Assembly: GCA_964292295.1 (NCBI GenBank) | Contig: CAXYVC010000045.1 | Coordinates: forward strand, 1 to 18,708 | Source of the DNA: CAXYVC01 sp964292295 | GTDB taxonomy: Bacteria; Acidobacteriota; Holophagae; Holophagales; Holophagaceae | DNA length: 18,708 nt | Direction: 5' to 3' | In this document: positions 1 through 6,889 of the stretch, piece by piece | How positions within the stretch are numbered: the stretch's first letter is position 1 | Layout of the letters: the number at the start of each line of letters is the position of its first letter | Translations under genes and position numbers: made by a program | The notes under the pieces: model-generated | Database searches by the model: none | Told to the model about the DNA's origin: nothing | What the model saw: only the letters and a program-made list of their open reading frames with translations

Positions 1-1216
1 CCCCGGCGCGGCGGCCCCGGTTCACGCAGAGTCCCTCCAGGTCCCGGCAGCTCCCGGCGGCCTTGCGCACTTCCCCGCGGGCCGCCTCCAGCTCCTGGCG
101 CCGGGGTTCCAGTTCCTTCAGGCGGGCTACGGTGCGCCGCAGTTCCTCCCGCCGCAGCTCGTCCCCCCCCCCCGCGGGGGGGTTCGCCTCGGCCTGGCTC
201 AGCGCCGCAGTGCGCGCGTGGACGGCCTCCGCGAGCTCGGCTTCCCGCGCCACCAGGGGCGACAGGGCCGCCTCGGCCTCCAGCAGGCGCGTGCGGAAGG
301 GGGCCACGCGGTCCGCGCGCCGGGCCCGGTCCAGCTCCTCCCGCGCCTCGTCGGCGGCCGCGCCCTCCAGGCGCAGGGCGTCCAGGGCGGCCTCGGCGGC
401 TTCGCGCTCCTGCACGCGCTCGGCCACGGCGCGTCCCGCCTGCTGGGCCTCGTGGGCTGCGGCCAGGCCCGCGCGGGCTTCCGCCTGGGCCGTCCGGGCG
501 AGCTCCAGCTCCCGTTCCAGCTCCGCCTGGCGCGCGGGAAGGGCGCCGACCTCCGCCACGCCGGCGCGCTCCAGCAGGGCCTGCTGCTCCGCCAGGTGGC
601 CGCGGATCTCCTCCCGCAGCCCGGCGGCCGCCTCCCCCAGGCGCTCCGCCGCCCGGGCGTAGCGCTGGGTCTGGAAGAGCACCTGGAGGATGGCCTGGCG
701 CTGGGTGCTGCCCGCCAGCAGGAAGTCCTGGAAGCGGCCCTGGGGCAGCAGCACCACCTGCCGGAACTGCCCGGCCTCGAAGCCGAGCAGCTCCTTCACG
801 CGGGCGTCCACCGCGCTGGGCTTCTCGGGGGCCAGGGGCACGGGGCCGTCCTCCGTGAGTTCCCACAGGGTGGCGGAGGCGGCCTGCTTCTTCAGCCCCT
901 CGCCCCGGGCCTTGGGCACGAGCTGCTCCGGCGCGCGGGTCACGCGGTAGCGGCGGGAGCCCAGCTCGAACTCGAAGGTGACGCGGGTCTCCAGCGCATC
1001 GGTGGCGAAGTGGCTGCGCAGGTCCCGCACCTCGCGGAGGCCGCCGCTGGTCTCGCCGTACAGGGCGTAGGTGATGGCGTCCAGCAGGCTGGTCTTGCCG
1101 CTGCCCGTGGGGCCGGCGATGAGGAAGAAGTCGTGGCCGCCCAGGTCGGCGAAGTCGAGCTTCTCCACGTCGCCGTAGGGGCCGAAGGCCTGGAGGTGGA
1201 GGCGCAGGGGCTTCAC
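1..1216 (-). CDS. sbcC: Exonuclease SbcC, N-terminal part (runs off left edge)
   Basis: ATPase subunit of the SbcCD (Rad50-Mre11-like) nuclease, which opens DNA hairpins and processes double-strand breaks in the cytoplasm. The visible 405 codons start with VKPLRLHLQAFGPYGD, the usual SbcC N-terminus. Walker A is GPTGSGKT at residues 35-42, and the Q-loop region reads QFRQVVLLPQGRFQDF at about 150-165. From about residue 185 the protein is Ala/Glu/Arg/Leu-rich, as expected for the ascending coiled-coil arm. The zinc hook, second coil arm and Walker B lie beyond the window; the family is usually about 1000 residues. The start is the GTG at 1216-1214, which overlaps the sbcD stop as GTGA, so translation is probably coupled. 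The frame stays open to base 2. It includes a run of 11 G on the coding strand (163-173) that encodes Gly residues in the arm. Identification is secure; only the length is unknown. Confidence 0.93.
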   Translation of the reverse strand, partial: MKPLRLHLQAFGPYGDVEKLDFADLGGHDFFLIAGPTGSGKTSLLDAITYALYGETSGGLREVRDLRSHFATDALETRVTFEFELGSRRYRVTRAPEQLVPKARGEGLKKQAASATLWELTEDGPVPLAPEKPSAVDARVKELLGFEAGQFRQVVLLPQGRFQDFLLAGSTQRQAILQVLFQTQRYARAAERLGEAAAGLREEIRGHLAEQQALLERAGVAEVGALPARQAELERELELARTAQAEARAGLAAAHEAQQAGRAVAERVQEREAAEAALDALRLEGAAADEAREELDRARRADRVAPFRTRLLEAEAALSPLVAREAELAEAVHARTAALSQAEANPPAGGGDELRREELRRTVARLKELEPRRQELEAARGEVRKAAGSCRDLEGLCVNRGRRAG

Positions 1217-2346
1217 GGCAGCTCCTCCTCGGACAGGAAGACGGGGCCCGCCACCTCCTGGAAGATCCGGCGCTCCTCCGCGCTCATGGGCCCGCCCTGG
1301 GTCTCCCCCAGGAAACGGTCGAAGAGGTCCGCCGGATCGAGGCTGCGGGGGTCCGCGCCCTCCGGGAGCTCCCCCGCAGCCTGGAGGGCGCCGCCCGCCT
1401 GGAGGGCGAGCACGTTCGGGTAGCGCTGGCGAAGGCGGGCCATGGCGTCCACCACGGGGCCCTCGTCCGTGAGCTCAAGGAAGAGGTAGTCTTCGCAGCT
1501 GCCGGGGATCCCGGCCATGAGTTCCTCGAAGCGGCCCCGCAGGCGGCGCAGGTCCCGCCGGGGGCTGAGGGGCAGGGGCTCCGTGCGCACCTGGCCGTCG
1601 GCGCCCAGCTCCACCAGGCTGAGCGCCTTCACGTGGGCGGCTTCGCTGGCGCTGTATTTCAGCAGGCTGCCGGCGTAGCGCAGGCCAGGCCTGCCCGCCT
1701 CCTGGGGGGCGTGGAGGTGGCCCAGGGCCACGTAGGCGAAGGCGTCGAAGAGCGCGGCGTCCACCTCGCCGGTGCCGCCCACCACGAGGCCCAGCTCGCT
1801 TTCGCTGGTGAGGCCTCCCCGCACGAAGGCGTGGGCCACGGCCACGGCATGGCGCCCCTTCGGCTGGCGGGCGAGGGCGCGCGCCACTTGGGCCTGGAGC
1901 ACCTCCTGGTGGCTGTGCAGCCCCTCCTGCTGGAAGGCGAAGCGGGCGGCGCTGGGGTCGGCGTACGGCAGCAGGTGGAAGGCCGTGTCGCCGAGGACCA
2001 CGGGCTCGGCGTCCCCGGAGAGGGGGCCCGCCACGAAGAGGCCGCGCTCCCGCAGGAAGCCGCTGGCGAAGCCCAGGCGCTCGGGGGAGTCGTGGTTCCC
2101 GGCGATGAGCAGGGTGGGCACGCCCAGGTCGCGCACCACGCGGTTCAGGAAGCCGTCCAGCAGGGAGACGGCCTCCCGGGCGGGAACGGCGCGGTCGTAC
2201 AGGTCCCCGGCGACCACCAGGGCGTGGGGGCGCGTGTCCCGGACCATGGCCTCCACCTGCTCCAGGGCGTGGGCCTGGTCGTCCAGGAGGCTGGTGCCGC
2301 ACAAGGTCTTGCCCAGGTGCCAGTCTGCGGAATGGAGGAAGCGCAT
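1213..2346 (-). CDS. sbcD: Exonuclease SbcD (Mre11-like nuclease subunit)
   Basis: Mn-dependent 3'-5' dsDNA exonuclease and endonuclease subunit that pairs with SbcC. The 377-residue calcineurin-like phosphoesterase shows the metal-binding motifs in order: DWH (D8, H10), GDLYD (D48), GNHD (N84-H85-D86), VAHAF (H172) and GHLH (H210, H212). The C-terminal third (about 240-377) is the capping and SbcC-binding part, ending in an acidic EEELP tail. Length is close to E. coli SbcD (about 400). The ATG at 2346 gives the canonical MRFLHSADWHLGK start and has AGGA (coding sense) 7 nt upstream. It is the first gene of a two-gene minus-strand operon with sbcC and is transcribed divergently from glgC. 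The two genes are separated by 165 bp. Confidence 0.96.
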   Translation of the reverse strand: MRFLHSADWHLGKTLCGTSLLDDQAHALEQVEAMVRDTRPHALVVAGDLYDRAVPAREAVSLLDGFLNRVVRDLGVPTLLIAGNHDSPERLGFASGFLRERGLFVAGPLSGDAEPVVLGDTAFHLLPYADPSAARFAFQQEGLHSHQEVLQAQVARALARQPKGRHAVAVAHAFVRGGLTSESELGLVVGGTGEVDAALFDAFAYVALGHLHAPQEAGRPGLRYAGSLLKYSASEAAHVKALSLVELGADGQVRTEPLPLSPRRDLRRLRGRFEELMAGIPGSCEDYLFLELTDEGPVVDAMARLRQRYPNVLALQAGGALQAAGELPEGADPRSLDPADLFDRFLGETQGGPMSAEERRIFQEVAGPVFLSEEELP

Positions 2347-2511
2347 GGATCCATCCTAGTGCGTCTGCCGCCCGGGACCACGGGGCTGCATGGCCCCGCG
2401 TCCGCCGCGATGCCCGGGTGGAAGACCTAGGCAAAATTCAACACGCCCGACGTCGCGCCGATGCCTTTTCTTTGCCGCAACATGCGCAGATTTCCATGCG
2501 GGGGGCTTGGC
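2347..2511. other. Divergent intergenic region sbcD / glgC
   Basis: 165 bp between two divergent starts, so it should hold promoters for both the sbcDC and glgC-glgA-pgi-pilZ operons. Base composition drops locally to AT-richer stretches at about 2430-2445 and 2463-2500, the likely promoter area. I could not find a convincing -35/-10 pair on either strand. Two upstream ATGs in frame with glgC (2461, 2482) lie in this interval and have no Shine-Dalgarno sequence. Confidence 0.4.
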
Positions 2512-3771
2512 ATGCCGAGCAGCGAGATCCTGGGAGCGGTGGCGCGCACGGTGTCCGTGGTGCTGGCGGGGGGGCGCGGCCAGCGCCTGATGGATCTCAC
2601 CCGCGAGTACAGCAAGCCGGGCCTCCACTTCGGGGGGAAGTTCCGCATCATCGACTTCGCCCTGTCGAACTGCGTGAATTCCGCCTTCCGCCGCATCCTG
2701 GTGCTCACCCAGTACAACAGCCACCGCCTGATCCAGCACCTCCAGCTGGGGTGGAACTTCCTGCCCTCCTCGCTCCACGAGTTCGTCCACGTGCTGCCCG
2801 CCCAGCAGAGCCTGGACCGCGACCTGTGGTACGCGGGCACGGCGGACGCGGTGTACCAGAACATCGGCACCATCGGCGCGCTGGACCCCGAGCACGTGCT
2901 GATCCTGGCGGGGGACCACGTCTACAAGATGGACTACCGCCTCTTCCTGGAGGACCACCTGGCCTCGGATGCGGACCTGAGCATCGCCTGCCTGGAGGTG
3001 CCCCGAGCCTGGGCCACGGGTTTCGGCGTGGCCCAGGTGGACGAGACCGGCCGCATCGTGGACTGGGTGGAGAAGCCCGAGGATCCCCCCGCGATCCCGG
3101 GCAAGCCGGACTTAAGCCTGGCCAGCATGGGCATCTACCTCTTCAAGGCGGACTTCCTCTTCCGGGAGCTGGAGGAGGATGCCCTGGACCCCCGCAGCAG
3201 CCACGATTTCGGCAAGGACCTCATCCCCTCGCTGCTCTCCCGGGCGCGGGTCTTCGCCCACAGCTTCGACCGGAGTTGCATTCCCAACCTGGACAAGCCG
3301 CCCTACTGGCGGGACGTGGGCACGGTGGACGCCTACTGGGAGGCGAACATGGACCTGACCTACGTGGATCCGGCCCTGAACCTCTACGACGGTTCCTGGC
3401 CCATCTTCACGGACCAGGAGCAGCTTCCGGCGGCGAAGTTCGTGCACAGCGGGCCGCACCGCAACGGCGTGGCCATGAGCAGCCTGGTGGGGAGCGGCTG
3501 CATCGTGTCCGGGGCCACGGTGTACCAGAGCCTGCTCTTCAACTCGGTGCGCGTGCACTCCCATGCCCAGGTGCTGGACAGCGTGGTGCTGCCGGACGTG
3601 GATGTGGGTGGGGGCGCGCGGCTCCGGCGCTGCGTGGTGGCCCGGGGCTGCCGCATCCCCCCCGGGCTGGTGGTGGGGGAGGACCCGGAGGAGGACGCCC
3701 GCCGCTTCTACCGTTCCCCTGGGGGCGTGACCCTGGTCAGCCCCGCCCGCCTGGAGGCCCTGGAAGACTGA
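2512..3771 (+). CDS. glgC: Glucose-1-phosphate adenylyltransferase (ADP-glucose pyrophosphorylase)
   Basis: Makes ADP-glucose from ATP and glucose-1-phosphate, the committed and usually allosterically controlled step of bacterial glycogen synthesis. From this start it has 419 residues and is strongly E. coli-like (431). VVLAGGRGQRL (17-26) is the nucleotidyltransferase loop. K35 in the SKPGLHFGGKFR segment matches the lysine implicated in fructose-1,6-bisphosphate activation of the enteric enzyme. WYAGTADAV holds Y107 of the nucleotide site, AGDH holds catalytic-site D136, and VEKP holds the glucose-1-P-binding lysine K188. The C-terminal third is a left-handed beta-helix ending EEDARRFYRS. 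In-frame ATGs at 2461 and 2482 are possible, but 2512 follows a G-run (2501-2506) and best fits the family N-terminus. First gene of the synthesis operon; glgA follows after 60 bp. Confidence 0.95.
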   Translation: MPSSEILGAVARTVSVVLAGGRGQRLMDLTREYSKPGLHFGGKFRIIDFALSNCVNSAFRRILVLTQYNSHRLIQHLQLGWNFLPSSLHEFVHVLPAQQSLDRDLWYAGTADAVYQNIGTIGALDPEHVLILAGDHVYKMDYRLFLEDHLASDADLSIACLEVPRAWATGFGVAQVDETGRIVDWVEKPEDPPAIPGKPDLSLASMGIYLFKADFLFRELEEDALDPRSSHDFGKDLIPSLLSRARVFAHSFDRSCIPNLDKPPYWRDVGTVDAYWEANMDLTYVDPALNLYDGSWPIFTDQEQLPAAKFVHSGPHRNGVAMSSLVGSGCIVSGATVYQSLLFNSVRVHSHAQVLDSVVLPDVDVGGGARLRRCVVARGCRIPPGLVVGEDPEEDARRFYRSPGGVTLVSPARLEALED

Positions 3772-3831
3772 GCCCCCTGGCGCTTGCGTCCTCGCCGGGG
3801 CATCCTGGATTCCCTGATCTATTGACCACCC

Positions 3832-5244
3832 ATGCGCATCCTGCACGCCGCCACCGAACTCTTTCCCCTCCTCAAGGTGGGGGGGCTCGGGGACGTGCTG
3901 GGGGCGCTTCCCCAGGCCCAGGCGGCGCTGGGGGCGGAGGTGCGGGTGGTGGTGCCGGGCTTTCCCGCCTTCCGCGCCGTGGCGGAGAGGGACATGGGGC
4001 GCCTGGAGGGCCTGCCCGGGGGATTGGCGGCGACCCTGCGCCTGGGTCGGACGCCCGCGGGTGTGCCCCTGTACGTGGTGGATCTTCCGTCTCTCTTCGA
4101 ACGCCCCGGGAACCCCTACGAGGAGCGGGGGGACAGCGCGCTGCGCTTTGCGGCCTTCGCGGCGGCGGCGGCTCGGCTGGCCCAGATGGGGGATGGCCGG
4201 GGCTGGCGTCCCGACCTGCTCCACGCCCACGACTGGCAGGCGGCCCTGGCGCCGCTGTACCTGGCCTTCTCGGAGGGGGCGCGCCCGGCCACGGTGCTGG
4301 GCATCCACAACATCGCCTACCAGGGGCTCTACGGGGCCGAGCTGCGGGCCTCCCTTGGCCTCCCAGCGGCCAGCTTCCACATGGACGGGGTGGAGTTCTA
4401 CGGGATGCTCAACTTCCTGAAAGGGGGCTTGGCCTACGCCGACCGCCTCGTGACCGTGAGCCCCACGTACGCCGGGGAGATCCGGCAGCCCGGGGGCGGC
4501 TTCGGCCTGGAGGGCCTGCTGGCGCGGCGGAGCGCGGAGCTCGTCGGCATCCTGAACGGCGCGGACTACGGCGTGTGGAATCCCGCCCGCAGTCCCCACC
4601 TGCCCTTCCACTACGACGCGGCGCGGCCTTCGGGCAAGTGCATCTGCAAGAACGCCCTCCAGCGGGAGCTGGGCCTGGCGGAGGAGCCCGATGCGCCGCT
4701 GTGCGTGGTGGTGAGCCGCCTGGCGCCCCAGAAGGCGCTGGATCTGGTGCTGGAGAACGTGGCGCACCTCGTCTCCCTCGGGGCCCAGCTGGCCCTGCTG
4801 GGCTCCGGGGATGCGGAGCTCGCAAGGGGCTTTGCGGCCGCCGCGGAGGCCCACCCGGGACGCGTGGCCGTGCGCCTGGCCTACGACGAGGGGCTGGCCC
4901 ACCGCTTCCTGGCCGGCGGCGACCTCCTGCTCATGCCCAGCCGCCAGGAACCCTGCGGCCTCACCCAGCTCTACGCCCTGCGCTACGGCGCACTGCCCCT
5001 GGTGCGCCGCACCGGTGGTCTGGCGGACACGGTGGTGGACGCGGAGGACCCGGAAGGGACGGGCTTCGTCTTCGAGGCGGACAGCGCCGAGGCGCTGGGG
5101 GAGACCCTCGCCCACGCCTGCCGGCTTTATCGCGAGGCGCCCCGCGCCTGGAAGGCCCTGCGCCGACGGGCCATGACCCGGGTCTTCGACTGGAAGGCCT
5201 CGGCTGGGCGCTACCTCGACCTCTACCGCAGTCTTGTGCCCTAG
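3832..5244 (+). CDS. glgA: Glycogen synthase (ADP-glucose-dependent, GT5)
   Basis: Transfers glucose from ADP-glucose to the non-reducing end of an alpha-1,4-glucan. The 470 residues match the usual GT5 size (E. coli 477). It has two Rossmann halves. The N-terminal half carries KVGGLGDV (K15-V22, the KxGGL ADP-glucose motif) and HAHDW (131-135, active-site His region). GILNGADYGVWNP (239-251) marks the domain junction. The C-terminal half carries SRLAPQKALDL and the conserved PSRQEPCGLTQLY block (369-381, E373 being the GT-B catalytic-site glutamate), then RRTGGLADTV. ATG 3832 gives the canonical MRILHAATELFP start, but no good Shine-Dalgarno precedes it. It lies 60 bp after glgC, and pgi starts 11 bp after its stop, so the three are very likely co-transcribed. 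Confidence 0.96.
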   Translation: MRILHAATELFPLLKVGGLGDVLGALPQAQAALGAEVRVVVPGFPAFRAVAERDMGRLEGLPGGLAATLRLGRTPAGVPLYVVDLPSLFERPGNPYEERGDSALRFAAFAAAAARLAQMGDGRGWRPDLLHAHDWQAALAPLYLAFSEGARPATVLGIHNIAYQGLYGAELRASLGLPAASFHMDGVEFYGMLNFLKGGLAYADRLVTVSPTYAGEIRQPGGGFGLEGLLARRSAELVGILNGADYGVWNPARSPHLPFHYDAARPSGKCICKNALQRELGLAEEPDAPLCVVVSRLAPQKALDLVLENVAHLVSLGAQLALLGSGDAELARGFAAAAEAHPGRVAVRLAYDEGLAHRFLAGGDLLLMPSRQEPCGLTQLYALRYGALPLVRRTGGLADTVVDAEDPEGTGFVFEADSAEALGETLAHACRLYREAPRAWKALRRRAMTRVFDWKASAGRYLDLYRSLVP

Positions 5245-5255
5245 AAGGAGCCCCC

Positions 5256-6392
5256 ATGGACCGTGCGGCCCTCTGGTCTGCCCTCGAAGCCCATCCCACC
5301 ACCGGATGGCGTGCGCCGCGCAGCGTGGCGCTGCCGCCGGTTCCCCCTTCCTGCCGCCTGCTCTGGTGCGGCATCGGGGGGAGCCTGCTGCCCGCCGAGA
5401 CCCTTCTGCGCGCGCTGGGGGATGCGGGCGCGCGCTCCCGCTGGACGCCCCTGGCCTCGCCTGAGCCCCTGGCGCTGGACCTCCGCCCGGACGACCAGGT
5501 GGTCTTCGCCAGCAAGAGCGGCCGGACGCTGGAGCTCTGGACCTGGATTGCGCGCCTGCGGGGCCTGCCGGGCTGGCGGGCGCTGGCCCGGCGTCCCCTG
5601 GTGATCACCCAGGACGACGACAACCCGTTGGCGCGCTTCGCTCGCGCCGAAGGATGGACTCTCCTCCCGATCCCGGTGGACGTGGGGGGGCGCTACAGCG
5701 CCTTCACGCCCGTGGGCACGCTGCCCCTGGCCTGGATGGGGCTGGATGACGAGGCCTTCCTGCAGGGAGGGCGGGACGTGGTGGCCCAGGTGAAGGGGGG
5801 GCACGGTCTCTGGAACGACCGGGTCTGGGAGCTGGTGGAGGCCCTGCACCGCGAATACCTGCACGGCATCGACGTCTGGGTGCTGCTGCCCTACCACCTG
5901 AGACTGGAGGCGCTCACCGCCTGGTGGGTGCAGCTGGTTGCCGAATCCCTGGGCAAGGTGGCGAAGGATGGCACCCGCCGGGGGATCGTCCCCTTGCGGG
6001 CCGTGGGGCCCATCGACCAGCACAGCCAGCCCCAGCTCTGGATGGGGGGGCCGCGCCCCCTGGGCGCCGCGGAGCTGACCGTGAAGACCCAGGCGGCCCC
6101 GGAGCGGATGGATGTGCCCGAGGCCTGCCCCTATCCGGGCCTGTCGGAGCTGCAGGGGGCGGACATCCTCGCCGCCCAGGCGGAGGGAACCCTGGAGGCG
6201 CTGCGCGAAGCGGGGCTGCCTGTCCTGCGCTGGGACCTGGAGGCGCCCACGCCGCGCAGCCTGGGAGAGCTGATGATGGCGTGGCAGCTGGCGGTGGGCC
6301 TCACGGGTTTCGCCCTGGAGCTGGATCCCTTCGACCAGCCGGGCGTGGAAGACGGCAAGCGGCGCACCTTCCGGCGGCTGGGCCTCGCCTGA
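5256..6392 (+). CDS. pgi: Compact glucose-6-phosphate isomerase
   Basis: Interconverts glucose-6-P and fructose-6-P, tying glycogen turnover to glycolysis. It has 378 residues, clearly shorter than the roughly 550-residue E. coli type. Two SIS-type sugar-phosphate folds are visible: CGIGGSLL (38-45) with SKSGRTLE (86-93), and GGRYSAFTPVG (144-154). The PGI catalytic signatures are all present: ESLGK (E230), QHSQPQ (H256), and DQPGVEDGK (K368) near the C-terminus. The SKSG-RTLE loop differs from the common SKSGTTxE. The QHS and GVExGK signatures argue against a phosphomannose/phosphoglucose dual-type enzyme, though specificity cannot be proven. ATG 5256 is fixed by AAGGAG (5245-5250) just after the glgA stop. 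The frame is open far upstream to 2418, but that part is only a shadow of glgC and glgA. Confidence 0.9.
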   Translation: MDRAALWSALEAHPTTGWRAPRSVALPPVPPSCRLLWCGIGGSLLPAETLLRALGDAGARSRWTPLASPEPLALDLRPDDQVVFASKSGRTLELWTWIARLRGLPGWRALARRPLVITQDDDNPLARFARAEGWTLLPIPVDVGGRYSAFTPVGTLPLAWMGLDDEAFLQGGRDVVAQVKGGHGLWNDRVWELVEALHREYLHGIDVWVLLPYHLRLEALTAWWVQLVAESLGKVAKDGTRRGIVPLRAVGPIDQHSQPQLWMGGPRPLGAAELTVKTQAAPERMDVPEACPYPGLSELQGADILAAQAEGTLEALREAGLPVLRWDLEAPTPRSLGELMMAWQLAVGLTGFALELDPFDQPGVEDGKRRTFRRLGLA

Positions 6393-6420
6393 GAGGCCCT
6401 GGCTTCAGGAACATGGCGTG

Positions 6421-6455
6421 CCCCCGGGGCGGCGCGTATCCTGGAGCCCCGGGGG
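6421..6455 (+). promoter_or_regulatory. Hairpin covering the PilZ gene ribosome-binding site
   Basis: CCCCCGGGGC (6421-6430) is the exact reverse complement of GCCCCGGGGG (6446-6455), leaving a 15-nt loop. The right arm contains most of the only plausible Shine-Dalgarno for the next gene (GGGGGAG, 6451-6457; ATG at 6461). No T-run follows, so it is not an intrinsic terminator. In the pgi-pilZ mRNA this all-G:C stem would hide the start site. The structure is seen directly; a regulatory role is inference, and a DNA operator role is an alternative. Confidence 0.45.
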
Positions 6456-6460
6456 AGCAC

Positions 6461-6841
6461 ATGGCGGCATCCCACAACCATCGAGAGTTCACGCGGATTC
6501 CCATCCAGCTGCGCTGCGAGCTCAGGGTGGATGGGCGCGTGCTGGAGACGCGCGCCACCCGGAACCTGAGCATGAAGGGCCTCTTCGTGGAACTCCAGGA
6601 ACCCCTGGCCGAGGGGAGCCCCTGCGAGGTCCTGCTGCGCCTCTCCGAGAACGCCGATGTGGAGATCCGCGCCGAGGGCGAGGTGGTGCGATGCTTCGAG
6701 GATGGCGTGGCCGTCCAGTTCACGCGCATCCTGGGGATCGAGAGCTTCGAGCACCTGCGCCGCATGGTCCTCTACAACGCCGAGGATCCGGGTCGGGTGG
6801 AGGCGGAACTGGACGCGCATCTGGGCATCCGCAAGCGCTGA
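6461..6841 (+). CDS. Single-domain PilZ protein (predicted c-di-GMP receptor)
   Basis: Small cytoplasmic PilZ-domain protein of 126 residues. Both halves of the c-di-GMP-binding signature are present: RxxxR (REFTR, R8-R12) at the N-terminus and (D/N)xSxxG (NLSMKG, 35-40) on the following strand. Then come the beta-barrel strands (GLFVEL, CEVLLRL, VEIRAEGEVVRC, GVAVQF) and a C-terminal helix (ESFEHLRRMVLY). There is no signal peptide, membrane segment or fused output domain, so it would act by binding a partner. It is the last gene of the glgC-glgA-pgi operon, 68 bp after pgi, and is followed at once by a terminator. This suggests c-di-GMP input to glycogen synthesis, but the partner is unknown. 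The ATG 6461 follows GGGGGAG with only 3 nt spacing. The nucleotide-binding motif supports ligand binding; the biological target is inferred from context only. Confidence 0.85.
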   Translation: MAASHNHREFTRIPIQLRCELRVDGRVLETRATRNLSMKGLFVELQEPLAEGSPCEVLLRLSENADVEIRAEGEVVRCFEDGVAVQFTRILGIESFEHLRRMVLYNAEDPGRVEAELDAHLGIRKR

Positions 6842-6873
6842 GGCCGGGGTTTCCCCCGGCCTCGGTTTTGTTT
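6840..6873 (+). terminator. Intrinsic terminator of the glgC-glgA-pgi-pilZ operon
   Basis: GAGGCCGGGG (6840-6849) pairs perfectly with CCCCGGCCTC (6854-6863) around a TTTC loop, followed by GGTTTTGTTT. The stem begins inside the TGA stop of the PilZ gene. It sits in the 48-bp gap between the convergent operons. Read on the minus strand the stem is followed by AGCGC, not a T-run, so it is a one-way intrinsic terminator for the plus strand. Confidence 0.9.
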
Positions 6874-6889
6874 ACCCAATGGCTTGGCT

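Noticed and set aside
26..49. Two cysteines near the left edge of SbcC (C-x6-C) as the zinc hook
   Set aside because: The hook is CxxC at the tip of the coiled coil, further along the protein; spacing and position here do not match.
218..1423. Plus-strand open frame opposite sbcC/sbcD
   Set aside because: Leu/Gly/Gln-rich antisense shadow typical of high-GC DNA; the minus strand carries clear SbcC and SbcD motifs.
2437..2510. sigma70-type promoters for sbcD or glgC
   Set aside because: Several TTG-containing hexamers exist, but none has an acceptable -10 partner at 16-18 bp spacing.
3112..5115. 667-residue minus-strand frame opposite glgC/glgA
   Set aside because: His/Gln/Gly/Val-rich antisense shadow with no recognisable motif.
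2418..5255. Open plus-strand frame running in front of pgi, giving a 1324-residue protein
   Set aside because: Before 5256 its translation is low-complexity Gly/Arg/Pro/Ala read out of frame through glgC and glgA, which are unmistakable in other frames. Only the pgi part is real.
6840..6863. The same hairpin as a terminator for glgP
   Set aside because: On the minus strand the stem is followed by AGCGC, not a T-run, so it does not qualify as an intrinsic terminator in that direction.
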